From assembly GCA_949299115.1 (NCBI GenBank), contig CASFZH010000002.1:100236-164235 (forward strand): a stretch of 64,000 bases of DNA. The letters run 5' to 3'. The notes beneath the pieces were generated by a model. The model saw only the letters and a list, made by a program, of their open reading frames with translations, had not been told where the DNA came from and ran no database searches. This document shows positions 1 to 10,920 of this stretch, piece by piece (positions within the stretch are counted from its first letter, which is position 1; the number at the start of each line of letters is the position of its first letter). A program made the translations under genes and the position numbers. Source of the DNA: an uncultured Helicobacter sp. (GTDB lineage: Bacteria; Campylobacterota; Campylobacteria; Campylobacterales; Helicobacteraceae).

Positions 1-1322
1 GTGGATTAACGGGTGTTATGTATGTCCTTGATGAACCAAGCATAGGATTACACGAAAGAGACACCATAAAACTTATCAAAACACTAAAAGCATTACAACA
101 AAAAGGCAATACATTAATTGTAGTAGAGCACGATAGAGAAACCATTATGAATGCCGATTTCATTGTAGATATTGGTCCCGGTGCTGGAATTTATGGAGGA
201 GAGATAGTTTTTAGTGGCAGTCTGAAAAAATTATTACAGACACAGACCACATCAGCTCAATATCTTAATGGAAATAAGCAGGTCCATTATCCTTTTTATA
301 GAACACAAAAACAATGGATACAAATGAGTGGAGTTGTTATACATAATCTCAAAAATGTAAGCGTAAAAATTCCATTGTCAAATTTTGTATGTGTAACGGG
401 TGTAAGTGGTAGCGGTAAAAGCTCTCTTATTTTACAAACACTTTTACCAGTTGCACAAGAATTGTTAAATCATAAAAAAAAGACTAAAGCACATAATGGA
501 GTTGAAATTAAAGGTTTAGAAAATCTTGATAAGGTTATTTATTTGGACCAAAGTCCAATAGGACGTACACCGCGTAGTAACCCCAGCACATATACGGGAT
601 TAATGGATGATATACGCAATCTTTTTGCAAATACTAAAGAAGCCAAAATACGTGGCTATAATATTGGTAGATTTAGTTTTAATGTAAAAGGAGGGAGATG
701 CGAAAAGTGTCAAGGTGAAGGAGAAATTAAAATTGAAATGCACTTTTTGCCTGATGTCATGGTGCAATGTGATAGTTGTAGTGGGAATAGATATAACTCA
801 CAAACACTTGAAATCACTTATAAAAATAAAAATATTGCAGAAGTATTAAATATGAGTGTGGATGAAGCAATAGAATTTTTTATTAAAATACCGAAAATTT
901 ACAATCGCCTAAAAACATTACAAGCTGTAGGTTTAGGTTATATTACTTTGGGACAAAGTTCTCTCACTTTAAGTGGTGGTGAAGCACAGCGAATTAAATT
1001 AAGTAAGGAACTCAGTCGCAAAGACACTGGTAAAACGCTTTATATTCTTGATGAACCTACAACAGGATTGCATTTTGCTGATGTTGATAAATTAGTAAGT
1101 GTCTTGCATCATCTAGTAGAACTCGGAAATTCTGTTGTAATAATAGAACATAATCTTGATGTAATAAAAAATGCAGATTATATTATAGATATGGGACCAG
1201 AAGGGGGAAGTGGAGGTGGTCAGATAGTAGACTGTGGAACTGTGCAAGAAATAATACAAAAGAAAGATAAGAGTGGAAGCTATACAGCTCATTTCTTAGC
1301 TAAATATATGAAAACCTTGTAA
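1..1322 (+). CDS. uvrA: Excinuclease ABC subunit A, C-terminal part (5' end outside window)
   Basis: This is the DNA damage-recognition ATPase of UvrABC nucleotide excision repair. The reading frame is open to the left edge: codons before the first ATG at position 18 read GLTGV, which runs straight into the Walker B of the first ABC module (LDEPSIGLH). Then come the second Walker A ([10 protein letters not shown], about residues 128-137), the UvrA zinc-binding segment with two CxxC pairs (CEKC and CDSC, around 235-265), the signature [12 protein letters not shown] and the second Walker [13 protein letters not shown]. About 440 of the usual 940 residues are present, so this is truncated by the window edge and not a pseudogene. 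It converges on frdB. Confidence 0.97.
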   Translation, partial: GLTGVMYVLDEPSIGLHERDTIKLIKTLKALQQKGNTLIVVEHDRETIMNADFIVDIGPGAGIYGGEIVFSGSLKKLLQTQTTSAQYLNGNKQVHYPFYRTQKQWIQMSGVVIHNLKNVSVKIPLSNFVCVTGVSGSGKSSLILQTLLPVAQELLNHKKKTKAHNGVEIKGLENLDKVIYLDQSPIGRTPRSNPSTYTGLMDDIRNLFANTKEAKIRGYNIGRFSFNVKGGRCEKCQGEGEIKIEMHFLPDVMVQCDSCSGNRYNSQTLEITYKNKNIAEVLNMSVDEAIEFFIKIPKIYNRLKTLQAVGLGYITLGQSSLTLSGGEAQRIKLSKELSRKDTGKTLYILDEPTTGLHFADVDKLVSVLHHLVELGNSVVIIEHNLDVIKNADYIIDMGPEGGSGGGQIVDCGTVQEIIQKKDKSGSYTAHFLAKYMKTL

Positions 1323-1361
1323 AATATTTTTTATAAAACACTTCTTGGTATAATTCTTTTT

Positions 1362-1393
1362 ATTAACAACATATTAAATGGTATATTGTTAAT
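1362..1393. terminator. Hairpin between convergent uvrA and frdB
   Basis: ATTAACAA at 1362-1369 pairs with TTGTTAAT at 1386-1393, and the flanking ATAT bases can extend the stem across one bulge. It lies in the 110-base gap between two convergent genes and could end transcription from both sides. The stem is AT-rich and the T-run is weak, so this is a modest prediction. Confidence 0.4.
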
Positions 1394-1432
1394 TTCCATT
1401 TATATACCTATGAAATTACAAACCATCAAAGT

Positions 1433-2167
1433 CTATCTCAATGCCACCATTTTTCTTCTAAGATAAGCAATTTTACTTTGTAAAGGTAACTCTTTTGGAC
1501 ACACATCATGACATGCAATAAGACTCATGCAGCCAAATACACCATCATCATTACCAATTAATTCATAATAATCTTCATCCGTACGTTCATCATGAGGATC
1601 TATCATAAAACGGACAATCCTATTCATACCAGCTGCACCAACAAAATCATCTCTCATAACTTTTGTAGCACAACTAGCAATGCAACAGCCACACTCAATG
1701 CATCTATCAAGTTCAAAAACTTCATCTGCTACTTCTGGTTCAATAGGCATTTCAAGCTTAGAAATATCCGGTTTATGCTGTGTGTGAATCCAGCTTTCAA
1801 CACGTTTTGTCATACCAGCAAACCATTCTCCCGTATTAACACTCAAATCTTTAATGAGTTTAAAGGCAGGTAATGGCATAAGAGTAATTACACCATCAGG
1901 AAAATCTTGTGTGAGAGTTCTGCATGCGAGTCTTGGTCTTCCATTAATCATCATACCGCAACTTCCACAAATTCCAGCACGACATACAAAATCAAAACTT
2001 AAATCAGGGTCTTGCTGTTCCCTAATCATACCCAATGCAATAAACACAGTCATGGAATGTGCTTCCTCAACCTTATATTCTCTAAAGTGTGGCTTTGACG
2101 TAGCACTTTGGGGATCAAATTTTAAAGCTCTTATCGTTATAATTCTTCCTTTTTCTTGAGTACTCAT
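1433..2167 (-). CDS. frdB: Fumarate reductase iron-sulfur subunit
   Basis: FrdB carries electrons from the membrane cytochrome FrdC to the flavin in FrdA during anaerobic fumarate respiration. At 244 residues it has the family length. The plant-type [2Fe-2S] ligands are visible as CRAGICGSC (C62, C67, C70) plus C82, followed by ferredoxin-type clusters [11 protein letters not shown] and [12 protein letters not shown] that hold the [4Fe-4S] and [3Fe-4S] centres. It is the last gene of frdCAB; its ATG overlaps the frdA stop by one base (TAATG), which suggests translational coupling. Confidence 0.98.
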   Translation of the reverse strand: MSTQEKGRIITIRALKFDPQSATSKPHFREYKVEEAHSMTVFIALGMIREQQDPDLSFDFVCRAGICGSCGMMINGRPRLACRTLTQDFPDGVITLMPLPAFKLIKDLSVNTGEWFAGMTKRVESWIHTQHKPDISKLEMPIEPEVADEVFELDRCIECGCCIASCATKVMRDDFVGAAGMNRIVRFMIDPHDERTDEDYYELIGNDDGVFGCMSLIACHDVCPKELPLQSKIAYLRRKMVALR

Positions 2168-4137
2168 TATTTATCTCCTAATCTTTGGTTTTTTGCTTTA
2201 TAGTGAGGTTGCAAATTAAATGGCATTAAAGCCTCTTGCAATTCATATCTATCTCCACCCTTTCCCTGTATTTCTTGTGTGATTCTATCAATTTCAGCTT
2301 GTCTTTTAGCACTATTTGGATGCTCAATAATCATACCTTTAGCACCATAGCCTCGAAATCCTGGTGCTATCTCCATTTTCATAATATCCAACTCTTCATA
2401 GGTTACAGTTGGAAGAGTTTGGTCTGGATTCTCCCATCCTGTTAAAGTCCTTTTAAGCCAATTCTCATCGTCTCTTTTTGGATAGTCCTCTCTAGAATGT
2501 GCTCCTCTAGATTCTGTTCTATCTAGTGCCCCTTTTGCAACACAAAGTGCTATTTTTAACATTCTAGGGGTACGATATGCATCTTCTAATTCCGGATTAT
2601 TATGAATCTTTTTGTTTCTTACATGAATATTTTTACTACGTTTATATAACTCTTCTAATTTATTAACTGCTTTTTGTAAGCTTTTTCCTTCGCGGAAAAT
2701 ACCAACATCATTATCCATAATATCTTTCATAGCATTCTTAAGTTCATAGACATTCTCTGTACCCGAATTATTCAACAAAGAAGCGATATAATTTTCTTCT
2801 TTTTTAATAAAAGACTCAATGGTAGAAGTTTGTATGTCAATTTGAGCATTTTGACAATGTTCTGTGAAATAGCCACCAATAATCATACCTGCTACAACAG
2901 CCTCACTGACAGAATTACCTCCCAATCTATTAAATCCATGCAAATCCCAACAAGCTGCCTCACCAGCTGCAAAAAGCCCTTTAAGATAAGATTCGCCTTT
3001 ATAATTTGTACGAATACCTCCCATAGAATAATGTTGCATTGGTCTAACTGGAGCCCATTTTTCTGCAGGATCTAAACCAGCAAAAGTTTTACAAATATCT
3101 TGAACATCTCGTAAATTCCTTTCTACATGAGCTCTTCCAAGAATTGCAATATCAAGCCATAAATGATCCCCGTATGGAGACTTTACTCCCTTACCATTGC
3201 GAATATGTTCAAGCATTCTTCGTGAAACAACATCACGACTAGCAAGTTCCTTTTTTTCAGGTTCATAATCAGGCATAAAACGATATCCATCAACATCTCG
3301 CAAAATACCTCCATCACCTCGACATCCCTCTGTAAGTAAAATACCACTTGGAACAAGTGGAGTAGGGTGAAACTGCACGGCTTCCATATTGCCAAGTTTT
3401 GCGACACCAGTTTCCATAGCTAAAGCTGCTCCTATTCCTTCGCATATAACGGCATTGGTTGTATTGCGATAAACCCTACCATATCCACCTGTTGCAATAA
3501 GGGTACCTTTTGCAATATAAGCCGATAATTCGCCAGTAATCAAATCTCTCACAACCGCACCGTAACACCTACCATCTTTATGTATAATTGAAACAGCTTC
3601 TTTTCTATCTTGAATATCTACACCAAGTTTATAAGCTTCATTTGCTACCGCGTAAAGCATTGTGTGTCCGGTAGCATCTGCAGTATAACATGTTCTCCAT
3701 TTTTTCGTTCCACCAAAATCACGCGAATGGATATAACCATGTCTAAAATCATCTTCTGTGATAGTAACCTTTTCACCATTAATAACAGCGGGTCTATCTC
3801 CTTTTTGAATCCTAGTCCAAGGAACACCAAATCCAGCTAATTCTCTAATAGCTTTTGGTGCTGTTGTAACAAACATTCTTGCTACGTCTTGATCACATCC
3901 CCAATCACTACCTTTTACAGTATCAGCAAAATGCAAATCTTCATTATCTCCATCGCTTTTTACTGAATTACCCAAACTTGCTTGCATACCACCTTGTGCA
4001 GCTGCAGAATGACTTCTCTTAACTGGAACTAAACTCAAAACTATAACATTTAGTCCTTCTTGTTTAGCGGCAATTGAAGCTCGCAACCCTGCTAATCCAC
4101 CACCTATGATTAAAGAATCACAATATACTACTTCCAT
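2167..4137 (-). CDS. frdA: Fumarate reductase flavoprotein subunit
   Basis: This is the catalytic subunit that reduces fumarate to succinate at the inner face of the cytoplasmic membrane. The N-terminal dinucleotide fold (GGGLAG, residues 12-17) binds FAD, and the histidine in [10 protein letters not shown] (H43) is the residue expected to carry the covalent flavin. The catalytic regions HPTPL, RGDGG and the HYSMGGI segment are present. At 656 residues it is of the long Wolinella/Helicobacter type. An AAGGA ribosome site precedes the ATG. It is the middle gene of frdCAB. Confidence 0.98.
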   Translation of the reverse strand: MEVVYCDSLIIGGGLAGLRASIAAKQEGLNVIVLSLVPVKRSHSAAAQGGMQASLGNSVKSDGDNEDLHFADTVKGSDWGCDQDVARMFVTTAPKAIRELAGFGVPWTRIQKGDRPAVINGEKVTITEDDFRHGYIHSRDFGGTKKWRTCYTADATGHTMLYAVANEAYKLGVDIQDRKEAVSIIHKDGRCYGAVVRDLITGELSAYIAKGTLIATGGYGRVYRNTTNAVICEGIGAALAMETGVAKLGNMEAVQFHPTPLVPSGILLTEGCRGDGGILRDVDGYRFMPDYEPEKKELASRDVVSRRMLEHIRNGKGVKSPYGDHLWLDIAILGRAHVERNLRDVQDICKTFAGLDPAEKWAPVRPMQHYSMGGIRTNYKGESYLKGLFAAGEAACWDLHGFNRLGGNSVSEAVVAGMIIGGYFTEHCQNAQIDIQTSTIESFIKKEENYIASLLNNSGTENVYELKNAMKDIMDNDVGIFREGKSLQKAVNKLEELYKRSKNIHVRNKKIHNNPELEDAYRTPRMLKIALCVAKGALDRTESRGAHSREDYPKRDDENWLKRTLTGWENPDQTLPTVTYEELDIMKMEIAPGFRGYGAKGMIIEHPNSAKRQAEIDRITQEIQGKGGDRYELQEALMPFNLQPHYKAKNQRLGDK

Positions 4138-4157
4138 TATATCTTCCTTGTTTGAAA

Positions 4158-4988
4158 TTATTTGCTTGAATTATATTTAGCAATTATAATAGCTTTATTT
4201 GCCATATCTTCTGATAAAGTCATATGTTGATGTGTGCCATACTCTTTTGCATCATGCTCTTTTGCATCATGAATATCTTTAAAATCATGTTTAACACCTA
4301 TACCAACATAAGCATAAAAAGTCGCTAAACCCAAAACAATAAAAAATACACTCATTGCCCATTTTATATTTCTTAATCCTTTGATACCGAGTCCTTCAAA
4401 CCAACCCCATTTAATACAAAGTCTATATAATCCGATAGAACCATGTAACTCAACAGCAAAAAGCAATACAATATAGAGCAACCAAAAGTGTTGACTTACA
4501 AATCTAAATGCAGAAGCATTCGGTCCAATTGTATCGGGCTGTGTAAACATAATATACAAATGTACGCTCGCTAAGAAAAACATAACAAAACCAGTAGCCG
4601 CTTGAATAAACCATAAACTAGTATCACTATGTTTCATAAGATGTTTATGTGCACGTAATGCCAGAAATTGTCGATAATTTATTGGAAATTTCCTCATTGC
4701 TAAGAAAGCATGAGCTACAAAAACAATAAATACAAAAGCTGCTACACCGCTTACTATTCTTGGTTCTCCTGCAGCAATAAAGATACTGCCTTCAAAAAAT
4801 TTTGTAACTTTGTACATAATTTCAGGACTAATAAGTATGCTAGACACAAAAAACATGTGTGCTATCATAAATATTCCCAAAAACAATCCAGTTGCACTTT
4901 GCCACCAATCTAGTCTAGCAGGCATTCTACTTTTTTTACGTTCTGGAGTGATTCCTAAATACCCTTCTATCACTTTATCTTCTTGCAT
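4158..4988 (-). CDS. frdC: Fumarate reductase cytochrome b subunit
   Basis: FrdC is the di-haem membrane anchor that oxidises menaquinol for fumarate reduction. Five hydrophobic segments are visible, with conserved histidines in the helices (AHMF, AHAF, SVHL, ELHGS). I chose the ATG at 4988 ([12 protein letters not shown]) over one 11 codons upstream because a strong AAGGGAGG site lies just before it and because the family begins this way. The C-terminal tail contains a short in-frame duplication, DAKEH then DAKEY, from a 15-base tandem repeat near 4246-4275. It is the first gene of frdCAB. Confidence 0.96.
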   Translation of the reverse strand: MQEDKVIEGYLGITPERKKSRMPARLDWWQSATGLFLGIFMIAHMFFVSSILISPEIMYKVTKFFEGSIFIAAGEPRIVSGVAAFVFIVFVAHAFLAMRKFPINYRQFLALRAHKHLMKHSDTSLWFIQAATGFVMFFLASVHLYIMFTQPDTIGPNASAFRFVSQHFWLLYIVLLFAVELHGSIGLYRLCIKWGWFEGLGIKGLRNIKWAMSVFFIVLGLATFYAYVGIGVKHDFKDIHDAKEHDAKEYGTHQHMTLSEDMANKAIIIAKYNSSK

Positions 4989-5231
4989 TAAGCCTCCCTT
5001 AAAAATTATATGGATTACCATACATTAATGATAATGTGTAATAATGTTGGGTTTTTTACACAATTATCTACACCTGAATTATAAAATATATTTACTTTGA
5101 ATATCTTTGTTTTAATCTTTTTTGATTATTTTCTTAAATTTATGTGTAAAAAATACACAATCTCATTTTTTCAATAATTAAGCATATTATTTAATTACTT
5201 ATTGAATTTAATTTCATATTTGTTGTTGTAT

Positions 5232-6482
5232 TTATATTTGCATAGTTCGTATGTATTCACAAAGTTTTAGGCTGATATTAAATTTCGTATCTTTTATTTG
5301 TGTTTGAGAATCTTTTGTTAAAAAATACATTTCATTAGATTCGTTACCAAAACTCATGTTATCTTCTGAAATTATGTTAAGACACACCATAGCACATTTT
5401 TTGGAATCAAGAATTTGTCTCGCATAAGATAAGGCATTTTTACTATCACATTCTGCTTTAAAAGCTATTTTGACAAGATTTTTATAATTTAACGATTGGA
5501 GAATGTCAATATTTTGTTTCAATTCTATCAACATTTTCTCGCCCAAATCTTGTTTTTTTAATTTGCCACTCTTTTGCAAAGGAATATAATCACTAATTGC
5601 AGCAACCATAAAAAGATATATTGGAGAATTATCGTTATTATAAGATTCTGAAGTTTCTTTATTCTGTTGAATGCGGTACATCGTAGTATTAATAGTATGC
5701 AAATAGTCTTGAGAAGAAAAAACATGTGATACATTAACGCTTTTTGGCAATTGTATAGGAGTTTGTGAGCTAATGAAATATACATTTGCCCCTAAGTAAT
5801 ATAATGCCAACACAAGATAAGAGGCTTGTAGTCCACTAGAATGATTGCTAATGCAACGTATAGAATCTATATTTTCTTTACTACCACCACCAGTAACAAT
5901 AACATTTACGTTGTGCCAATATGCTTGAGTCATTAAAAGTCGCTTTGTTTGAAAAATAATTTCATTAATATCTGCCATTGCACCATTGCCGTTATCACCA
6001 CAAGCCAGATTTCCATCTACTGCTGGAATAAGGTGATAAGCGTATCTTTGTAGAGTTTCTATATTTTTTTGTATTATTGGATTATGAAGCATAAAAGTAT
6101 TGGCACTTGTGGCAAGTATTTTAGGAATATCGGGTAAGGCTAGGGCAGTAGAGAGATAAACATTATCTGCTATTCCATGTGCCAATTTACTTATACTATT
6201 TACACTTATTGGTGCAAAAATAGCTATATCAGCCCATTTGGCATAGCTAATGTGATTGCAATAATTTGTTTCTCCTTGCACCCAACATTCATTTTCATCA
6301 TGCAAAACTCTGTGTCCACTCAATACTTCAAAACTTAATATAGTAATAAATTTTAGAGCATGTTTCGTTGCAACAATTCGCACTTCTGCACCTTCCTTAC
6401 GTAATAAGCGAATAAGTAGCAGTGTTTTGTATATCGCTATAGAGCCACTTACAAAAATAAGAATTTTTTTAGATTGCAACAT
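5232..6482 (-). CDS. coaBC: Bifunctional phosphopantothenoylcysteine decarboxylase / phosphopantothenate-cysteine ligase
   Basis: CoaBC carries out two consecutive steps of coenzyme A synthesis. The N-terminal flavoprotein (CoaC) half shows GSIAIYK, the catalytic histidine in CNHISYAKWAD, the AHGIADN segment, and the active-site cysteine in LACGDNGNG. The usual PxMNxxM motif is altered to TSANTFM but keeps the asparagine. The CoaB half begins near residue 188 (VIVTGGGSKENID) and has ISNHSSG and the AAISDY segment. Length 416 is normal. It is divergent from the ABC transporter pair, with about 124 bases between them. Confidence 0.95.
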   Translation of the reverse strand: MLQSKKILIFVSGSIAIYKTLLLIRLLRKEGAEVRIVATKHALKFITILSFEVLSGHRVLHDENECWVQGETNYCNHISYAKWADIAIFAPISVNSISKLAHGIADNVYLSTALALPDIPKILATSANTFMLHNPIIQKNIETLQRYAYHLIPAVDGNLACGDNGNGAMADINEIIFQTKRLLMTQAYWHNVNVIVTGGGSKENIDSIRCISNHSSGLQASYLVLALYYLGANVYFISSQTPIQLPKSVNVSHVFSSQDYLHTINTTMYRIQQNKETSESYNNDNSPIYLFMVAAISDYIPLQKSGKLKKQDLGEKMLIELKQNIDILQSLNYKNLVKIAFKAECDSKNALSYARQILDSKKCAMVCLNIISEDNMSFGNESNEMYFLTKDSQTQIKDTKFNISLKLCEYIRTMQI

Positions 6483-6575
6483 AGTTTCTCCTTTAACACT
6501 ATACTTGAAATTTTAAATCAAAATATTGTAGCGATAAATTAAGTATACTTAGAACACAGTTTATCAACAATTTTA

Positions 6576-6584
6576 TGTTAGAAT
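6576..6584 (+). promoter_or_regulatory. Extended -10 promoter for the ABC transporter pair
   Basis: TG at 6576-6577, one spacer base, then TAGAAT at 6579-6584, about 23 bases before the ATG at 6607. This matches the extended -10 pattern used by the housekeeping sigma factor in Helicobacter, which has no clear -35 box. An AAGGA ribosome site follows. Confidence 0.4.
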
Positions 6585-6606
6585 ATCGTGTAAATAAGGA
6601 TAATAA

Positions 6607-7329
6607 ATGAATGAAATAATTCTAAAAGTAGAATCTCTTAACAAAAACTATGACACATTACAAGCATTAAGTAATATTAATTTTGAGTTAAGGCGTGGGG
6701 ATATATTGGGTTTATTAGGGAGAAATGGGGGAGGTAAAACAACGTTAATTAAAATTCTTACCTCTATGATTGCAGATTATGATGGTAGTATTATTTTTTT
6801 AGGTTCATCATTACGTGATAGAACAAAATTAATTTTTTTCAAAAATAATATGGCTTACTTACCAGATAGGGACTTTTTATTTCCAAATATGACTCCAAAA
6901 GAATCTATAACTTTCTTTGCTGATTTCTTTACTGATTTTTGTGGTCAGAAAGCTTTTGAAATTTTGTCTAGACTCAATATCATTCCTACACAAAAAATTG
7001 GCACAATGTCAAAGGGTGAAGCAGAAAAAGTGGGTATAGCGTTAATTTTGGCACGTCACACAAATCTTTATGTATTCGATGAACCTTTGGCTGGAGCAGA
7101 TATAATTAGTCGTGATGAAATATTTAAAATCATTCGAGAATATTGTAGTCATGGTGCAACTATAATTGCTACACATCTTATTTCGAGCGTGGAACATATA
7201 ATAAACTGTGCCTTATTTCTAAACAAAGAGTGTATGGCATATGGGACAAAAGAAGAGCTTTTATATGGTTTTGATAATTTAGAAAATAGTTTTAGATATT
7301 ATGCTACAGGTTCTAATATCAAACCATGA
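6607..7329 (+). CDS. ABC transporter ATP-binding protein (ABC-2 exporter type)
   Basis: This 240-residue protein is the ATPase of a membrane exporter. Walker A reads GRNGGGKTT (near residue 39), a small departure from the usual GPNGAGKTT. The signature region is MSKGEAEKVGIAL instead of LSGGQ, and Walker B is LYVFDEPLAGAD. The SKG-type signature is common in ATPases paired with ABC-2-like permeases. The next gene, 34 bases downstream, encodes a six-helix membrane protein that is the probable partner. The substrate cannot be told from the sequence. Confidence 0.88.
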   Translation: MNEIILKVESLNKNYDTLQALSNINFELRRGDILGLLGRNGGGKTTLIKILTSMIADYDGSIIFLGSSLRDRTKLIFFKNNMAYLPDRDFLFPNMTPKESITFFADFFTDFCGQKAFEILSRLNIIPTQKIGTMSKGEAEKVGIALILARHTNLYVFDEPLAGADIISRDEIFKIIREYCSHGATIIATHLISSVEHIINCALFLNKECMAYGTKEELLYGFDNLENSFRYYATGSNIKP

Positions 7330-7363
7330 AAAAAATAATAGAATATTGGGATAAAGAGTGAAT

Positions 7364-8116
7364 ATGAGTATAGACAGCAATACTAAAAAAAATGAAGCAA
7401 ATCAACAACATACCAATAACCAATTTATCACTTTGTTATATAATATTGTTAAGATTTGTAAACATGAATTTCTAATGTCAAGAATATTAGTCGTCATTAG
7501 CCTTATTATTGCATTGTGTATTGTACTATTGGCACTAAGTAGCAATGGTAAAATGCTTTATTACTCTAGTATTATAATTTTTACAAGTTTTGCTTTTTTG
7601 ATTTTCGGAATCAGTTATTTTCTAAGTATTGCCATGAGTTTTTATCACGGTATTTTTGGAAAATATGCATATCTCACCCACTCTTTACCTATAACATTGG
7701 ATTCCATCTTATTTGCAAAAATTTTCGTATTCATGTTGTGGTCTCTTGTCCTTATTGCAGAATCATGTGCACTTGGTTTTGTGTTATACAATAGTGTAGA
7801 ATATTTTAAAATATTGAAAATAAATATATCAGATATATTATTTACAATATGCAATTGGTTTAGCTGGACATTATTTGAGATTACCTATATCTTTATGATA
7901 ACAGCACTGGTGCATCGTAAAAAAAGCTTTCTATTTCTTCATGGAATCATTATATATTTTGCTATAAAAATACTTTTAAGTATTCTTCTTATCACATTTA
8001 TTGATAAGACAAATATTGATATAACTAGAAATATTTATATTATTATGCCTCTCGTGTGCAGCATAGTATGGTATATGGTTTGCAAATATATTTTAGTGTA
8101 TAAATTAAATTTGTAA
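7364..8116 (+). CDS. ABC-2-type membrane permease, partner of the preceding ATPase
   Basis: This is a hydrophobic protein of about 250 residues with a hydrophilic N-terminus and about six predicted membrane segments (for example ILVVISLIIALCIVLLALS and a C-terminal YIIMPLVCSIVWYMV). It has no recognisable enzymatic motif. Position directly after an ATPase gene, in the same direction, makes it the likely transmembrane half of an exporter. I chose ATG 7364 because AAAGAG ends five bases before it; a GTG at 7358 is in frame two codons earlier. The transported substrate is unknown. Confidence 0.75.
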   Translation: MSIDSNTKKNEANQQHTNNQFITLLYNIVKICKHEFLMSRILVVISLIIALCIVLLALSSNGKMLYYSSIIIFTSFAFLIFGISYFLSIAMSFYHGIFGKYAYLTHSLPITLDSILFAKIFVFMLWSLVLIAESCALGFVLYNSVEYFKILKINISDILFTICNWFSWTLFEITYIFMITALVHRKKSFLFLHGIIIYFAIKILLSILLITFIDKTNIDITRNIYIIMPLVCSIVWYMVCKYILVYKLNL

Positions 8117-8168
8117 TAAGATTACACAATATAAAATCATGTTTGTACTAAATTATTTAAATATTTAT

Positions 8169-9974
8169 TTAATTTTTTCGTGCCATACGCCTACGCTCGG
8201 TGGGATCGAGATATTTCTTGCGGATTCTGATATTTAGAGGGGTAACCTCTAGTATCTCATCGTCCTCTATCCATTCTAGTGCTCTCTCTAGGGTCAAATC
8301 CCTTGGTGGCACGAGCTTGATTGCATCATCGCTCCCACTTGCACGCATATTGGTCAAATGCTTGGCTTTAATTGGATTGACATCTAAGTCATTATCCCTG
8401 CTATGCTCACCAATAATCATACCCACATAGACTTTAGTCTGTGGTGCGATAAATAGCACACCGCGTTCTTGGATATTAAAAAGTGAGAATCCTGTCGCCT
8501 CGCCATTTTCCATGGAGACAAGTGCACCATTTTTGCGAGATTCTACATTGCCACTAAAGGGACGAAACTCCAAAAAAGAATGGTTCATCACACCCTCGCC
8601 CTTGGTATCAGTCAAAAACTCACTTCTGTATCCGATAAGCCCACGCGCGGGTATCTCAAACTCTAGCCGTGTATAACCATCGCCCATTGGATTCATCGCT
8701 TTCATCTCGGCTTTGCGTTTGCCTAATCGCTCGATAATCGCTCCGCTAAAATCCTGTGGCGTATCAATCACTAGATGTTCAAAAGGCTCTAGCTTTAGCC
8801 CATTTTCTTCTTTGATAATCACTTCTGGGCGTGATATGCTAAACTCAAAGCCCTCACGCCGTAGATTCTCAGCTAAAATCGTGATTTGTAACTCCCCACG
8901 CCCTGATACGCGGAATTTTCCCTCACCCATTTCCTCGCATTTCATCGCGATATTTGTCTGCATTTCTTTAAGTAGCCTGTCTTTAAGCTTATTAGCCGTT
9001 ACATGTTTGCCCTCTAGTCCTGCAAGCGGGCTATCATTGACTGCGAAATACACGCTCATCGTAGGCTCTTCTAGGTGCATAGGATCAAGCGGCATAGGAT
9101 TAGCAGGATCGACGATAGAATCTCCCACATCAATGGTATTAAACCCTGCTATTGCCACGATATCCCCAGCTTGAGCGGATTCTATCTCGGTGCGTGCAAG
9201 CCCTAAAAATCCAATGAGTTTTGTGATCCTGCCATTTTCTTTCTCGCCATCGCTTTTAGCAAGCATCACATTTTCACCTTTTTTGACCTTGCCATTAAAC
9301 ACGCGTGCAATGCCGATTTTGCCCACATAGTTATCATAATCTAGTGTGAAAATCTGCATTTGCAGAGGAGATTCACTACTGCCACTAGGTGCAGGGACAT
9401 ATTCTAAAATCGCTTCAAAAAGCGGCTCTAGATTCTTTTTCTCATCATCAAGATTCTTAATCGCATAGCCATCACGCGCCGCAGCATAGATCACCGGAAA
9501 ATCCAGCTGATAATCGCTCGCTTCCATCGCTACAAAGAGGTCAAAAACCTCATCTACCACCCTATCTGGCTCGGCAGCGGGTTTGTCGATTTTATTGACT
9601 ACAACAATAGGGCGGATACCAAAGCTCAAAGCCTTTTTGACGACAAACTTCGTCTGTGGCATAACGCCTTCTTGCGCATCGACAAGTAGCAGCACGCCAT
9701 CGACCATTTTTAGCACACGCTCGACCTCTCCGCCAAAGTCTGCGTGTCCGGGTGTATCGATAATATTAATCTTTGTGCCTTTGTAGTTGATAGCGGTGTT
9801 TTTAGAGAGGATTGTGATACCTCGCTCACGCTCTAGGTCGTTAGAATCCATAACGCGTTCATCGATTTGCTCACGCTCACTAAATGTGCCTGATTGAGTA
9901 AGTAGTCCATCGACTAATGTTGTTTTGCCATGATCGACATGGGCTATAACAGCGATATTTCGTATGTTTTGCAT
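8169..9974 (-). CDS. typA: Ribosome-associated GTPase TypA/BipA
   Basis: TypA is an EF-G-like GTPase that assists 50S ribosome assembly and growth under stress. The GTPase motifs are clear: AHVDHGKTT (G1), RGITI (G2), DTPGHADF (G3) and NKID (G4), followed by EF-G domain II, domain V and the BipA-specific C-terminal region (GLIGYRSEF and GVMNHSF). The ATG at 9974 is preceded by AAGGA; a start six codons further up lacks this. Length 601 is normal. The gene is far richer in GC than everything around it: five sampled 60-base lines gave 45-53%, against 22-40% in lines sampled from neighbouring genes, with codons such as CGC, GCC and CTC. This points to acquisition or allelic replacement from a higher-GC relative. 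Confidence 0.98.
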   Translation of the reverse strand: MQNIRNIAVIAHVDHGKTTLVDGLLTQSGTFSEREQIDERVMDSNDLERERGITILSKNTAINYKGTKINIIDTPGHADFGGEVERVLKMVDGVLLLVDAQEGVMPQTKFVVKKALSFGIRPIVVVNKIDKPAAEPDRVVDEVFDLFVAMEASDYQLDFPVIYAAARDGYAIKNLDDEKKNLEPLFEAILEYVPAPSGSSESPLQMQIFTLDYDNYVGKIGIARVFNGKVKKGENVMLAKSDGEKENGRITKLIGFLGLARTEIESAQAGDIVAIAGFNTIDVGDSIVDPANPMPLDPMHLEEPTMSVYFAVNDSPLAGLEGKHVTANKLKDRLLKEMQTNIAMKCEEMGEGKFRVSGRGELQITILAENLRREGFEFSISRPEVIIKEENGLKLEPFEHLVIDTPQDFSGAIIERLGKRKAEMKAMNPMGDGYTRLEFEIPARGLIGYRSEFLTDTKGEGVMNHSFLEFRPFSGNVESRKNGALVSMENGEATGFSLFNIQERGVLFIAPQTKVYVGMIIGEHSRDNDLDVNPIKAKHLTNMRASGSDDAIKLVPPRDLTLERALEWIEDDEILEVTPLNIRIRKKYLDPTERRRMARKN

Positions 9975-10111
9975 AATATTTCCTTGAATCAAATTACAAC
10001 AATGGATACAAATTAATGTTGGATTGTAACACAGATTAGATTAATACTTGCAGAAATTCAGTAATTTCTGCTATTTTTGGGGAGCTTAAGTACTTTTACA
10101 TTCTAAAACAC

Positions 10112-10714
10112 TTACAAAGTGATAAGTGGAGTTATGCCGCCTCTAACATATGTATTTTGTTCCACTAAAGGCTGTATATTTTTCCCTTGTATATGAATAT
10201 GTAATATACCATTATTAAGGAAACCTATTTTTTCTAAAAACAAAGCCTCTGTTTTGGCAAAACGTAATCCACAAATACGTAATAATCTTGGTATAACTTT
10301 AATCTTTATTTCTAATTTTTCATCTTTAAAGATTGTATTTGCCTTCAAAGTACTATATGCACCTAATTCTTCAGATAATTTGCTATTACGATAAAAGTAA
10401 AAACCATGATGTTGCATAATTTCTATGTTAAGCAAATCACTGGGTGCATAGATTCTACCATTAAATTTTGGCTTTATAATAATTTCTATAGCATCATGTT
10501 GTTGCATTATTTTTGTAATTTTTCCATTAATAGGAGACACAACGGCATTTGGTATAGTTGGATTAATAACTTTAGAACTACAAAAAAAAAGCCAACCTAA
10601 CAATATAATAAACGTAGCAACTGTCAAAATATAAAAATTACAATATAAAGCAATCAAACCTATAATGATGATTAGATATGCACCTTGTTTGCTTTCTGGT
10701 TCGATAATACGCAT
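10112..10714 (-). CDS. Phosphatidylserine decarboxylase-related membrane protein
   Basis: This 200-residue protein has two close hydrophobic segments (residues 12-45) followed by a PSD-like domain: the stretch around residues 46-68, with AVVSPINGKITKI, resembles the conserved VSPADGKV region of phosphatidylserine decarboxylases. The pyruvoyl-forming Gly-Ser (LGST/GS) motif expected near the C-terminus is not visible. Campylobacter and Helicobacter genomes carry such a PSD-related protein beside ftsH and pssA; here it stands alone between typA and tkt. A catalytic decarboxylase role is doubtful. Confidence 0.6.
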   Translation of the reverse strand: MRIIEPESKQGAYLIIIIGLIALYCNFYILTVATFIILLGWLFFCSSKVINPTIPNAVVSPINGKITKIMQQHDAIEIIIKPKFNGRIYAPSDLLNIEIMQHHGFYFYRNSKLSEELGAYSTLKANTIFKDEKLEIKIKVIPRLLRICGLRFAKTEALFLEKIGFLNNGILHIHIQGKNIQPLVEQNTYVRGGITPLITL

Positions 10715-10920
10715 ACTTAATCCTTATGAGAATATGTATTGAATTTTCTTTACAATTATAGATTATAACTAAAATTATTGTAGAAGATGCTTAACTGTCT
10801 GCGTTAATATTTAAAAACAATTGAATTGTTGTCTAAAGATAGACAAAAATGTAATAATATTAAATTTTCATATTAGATATGGCTATGATTGTTTCATCAA
10901 TTTATTAAATGAGGTTTATA

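Noticed and set aside
8713..9174. 153-codon ORF antisense to typA
   Set aside because: Long reverse-strand frames arise in typA because of its higher GC; the protein has no motif and the minus-strand gene is certain.
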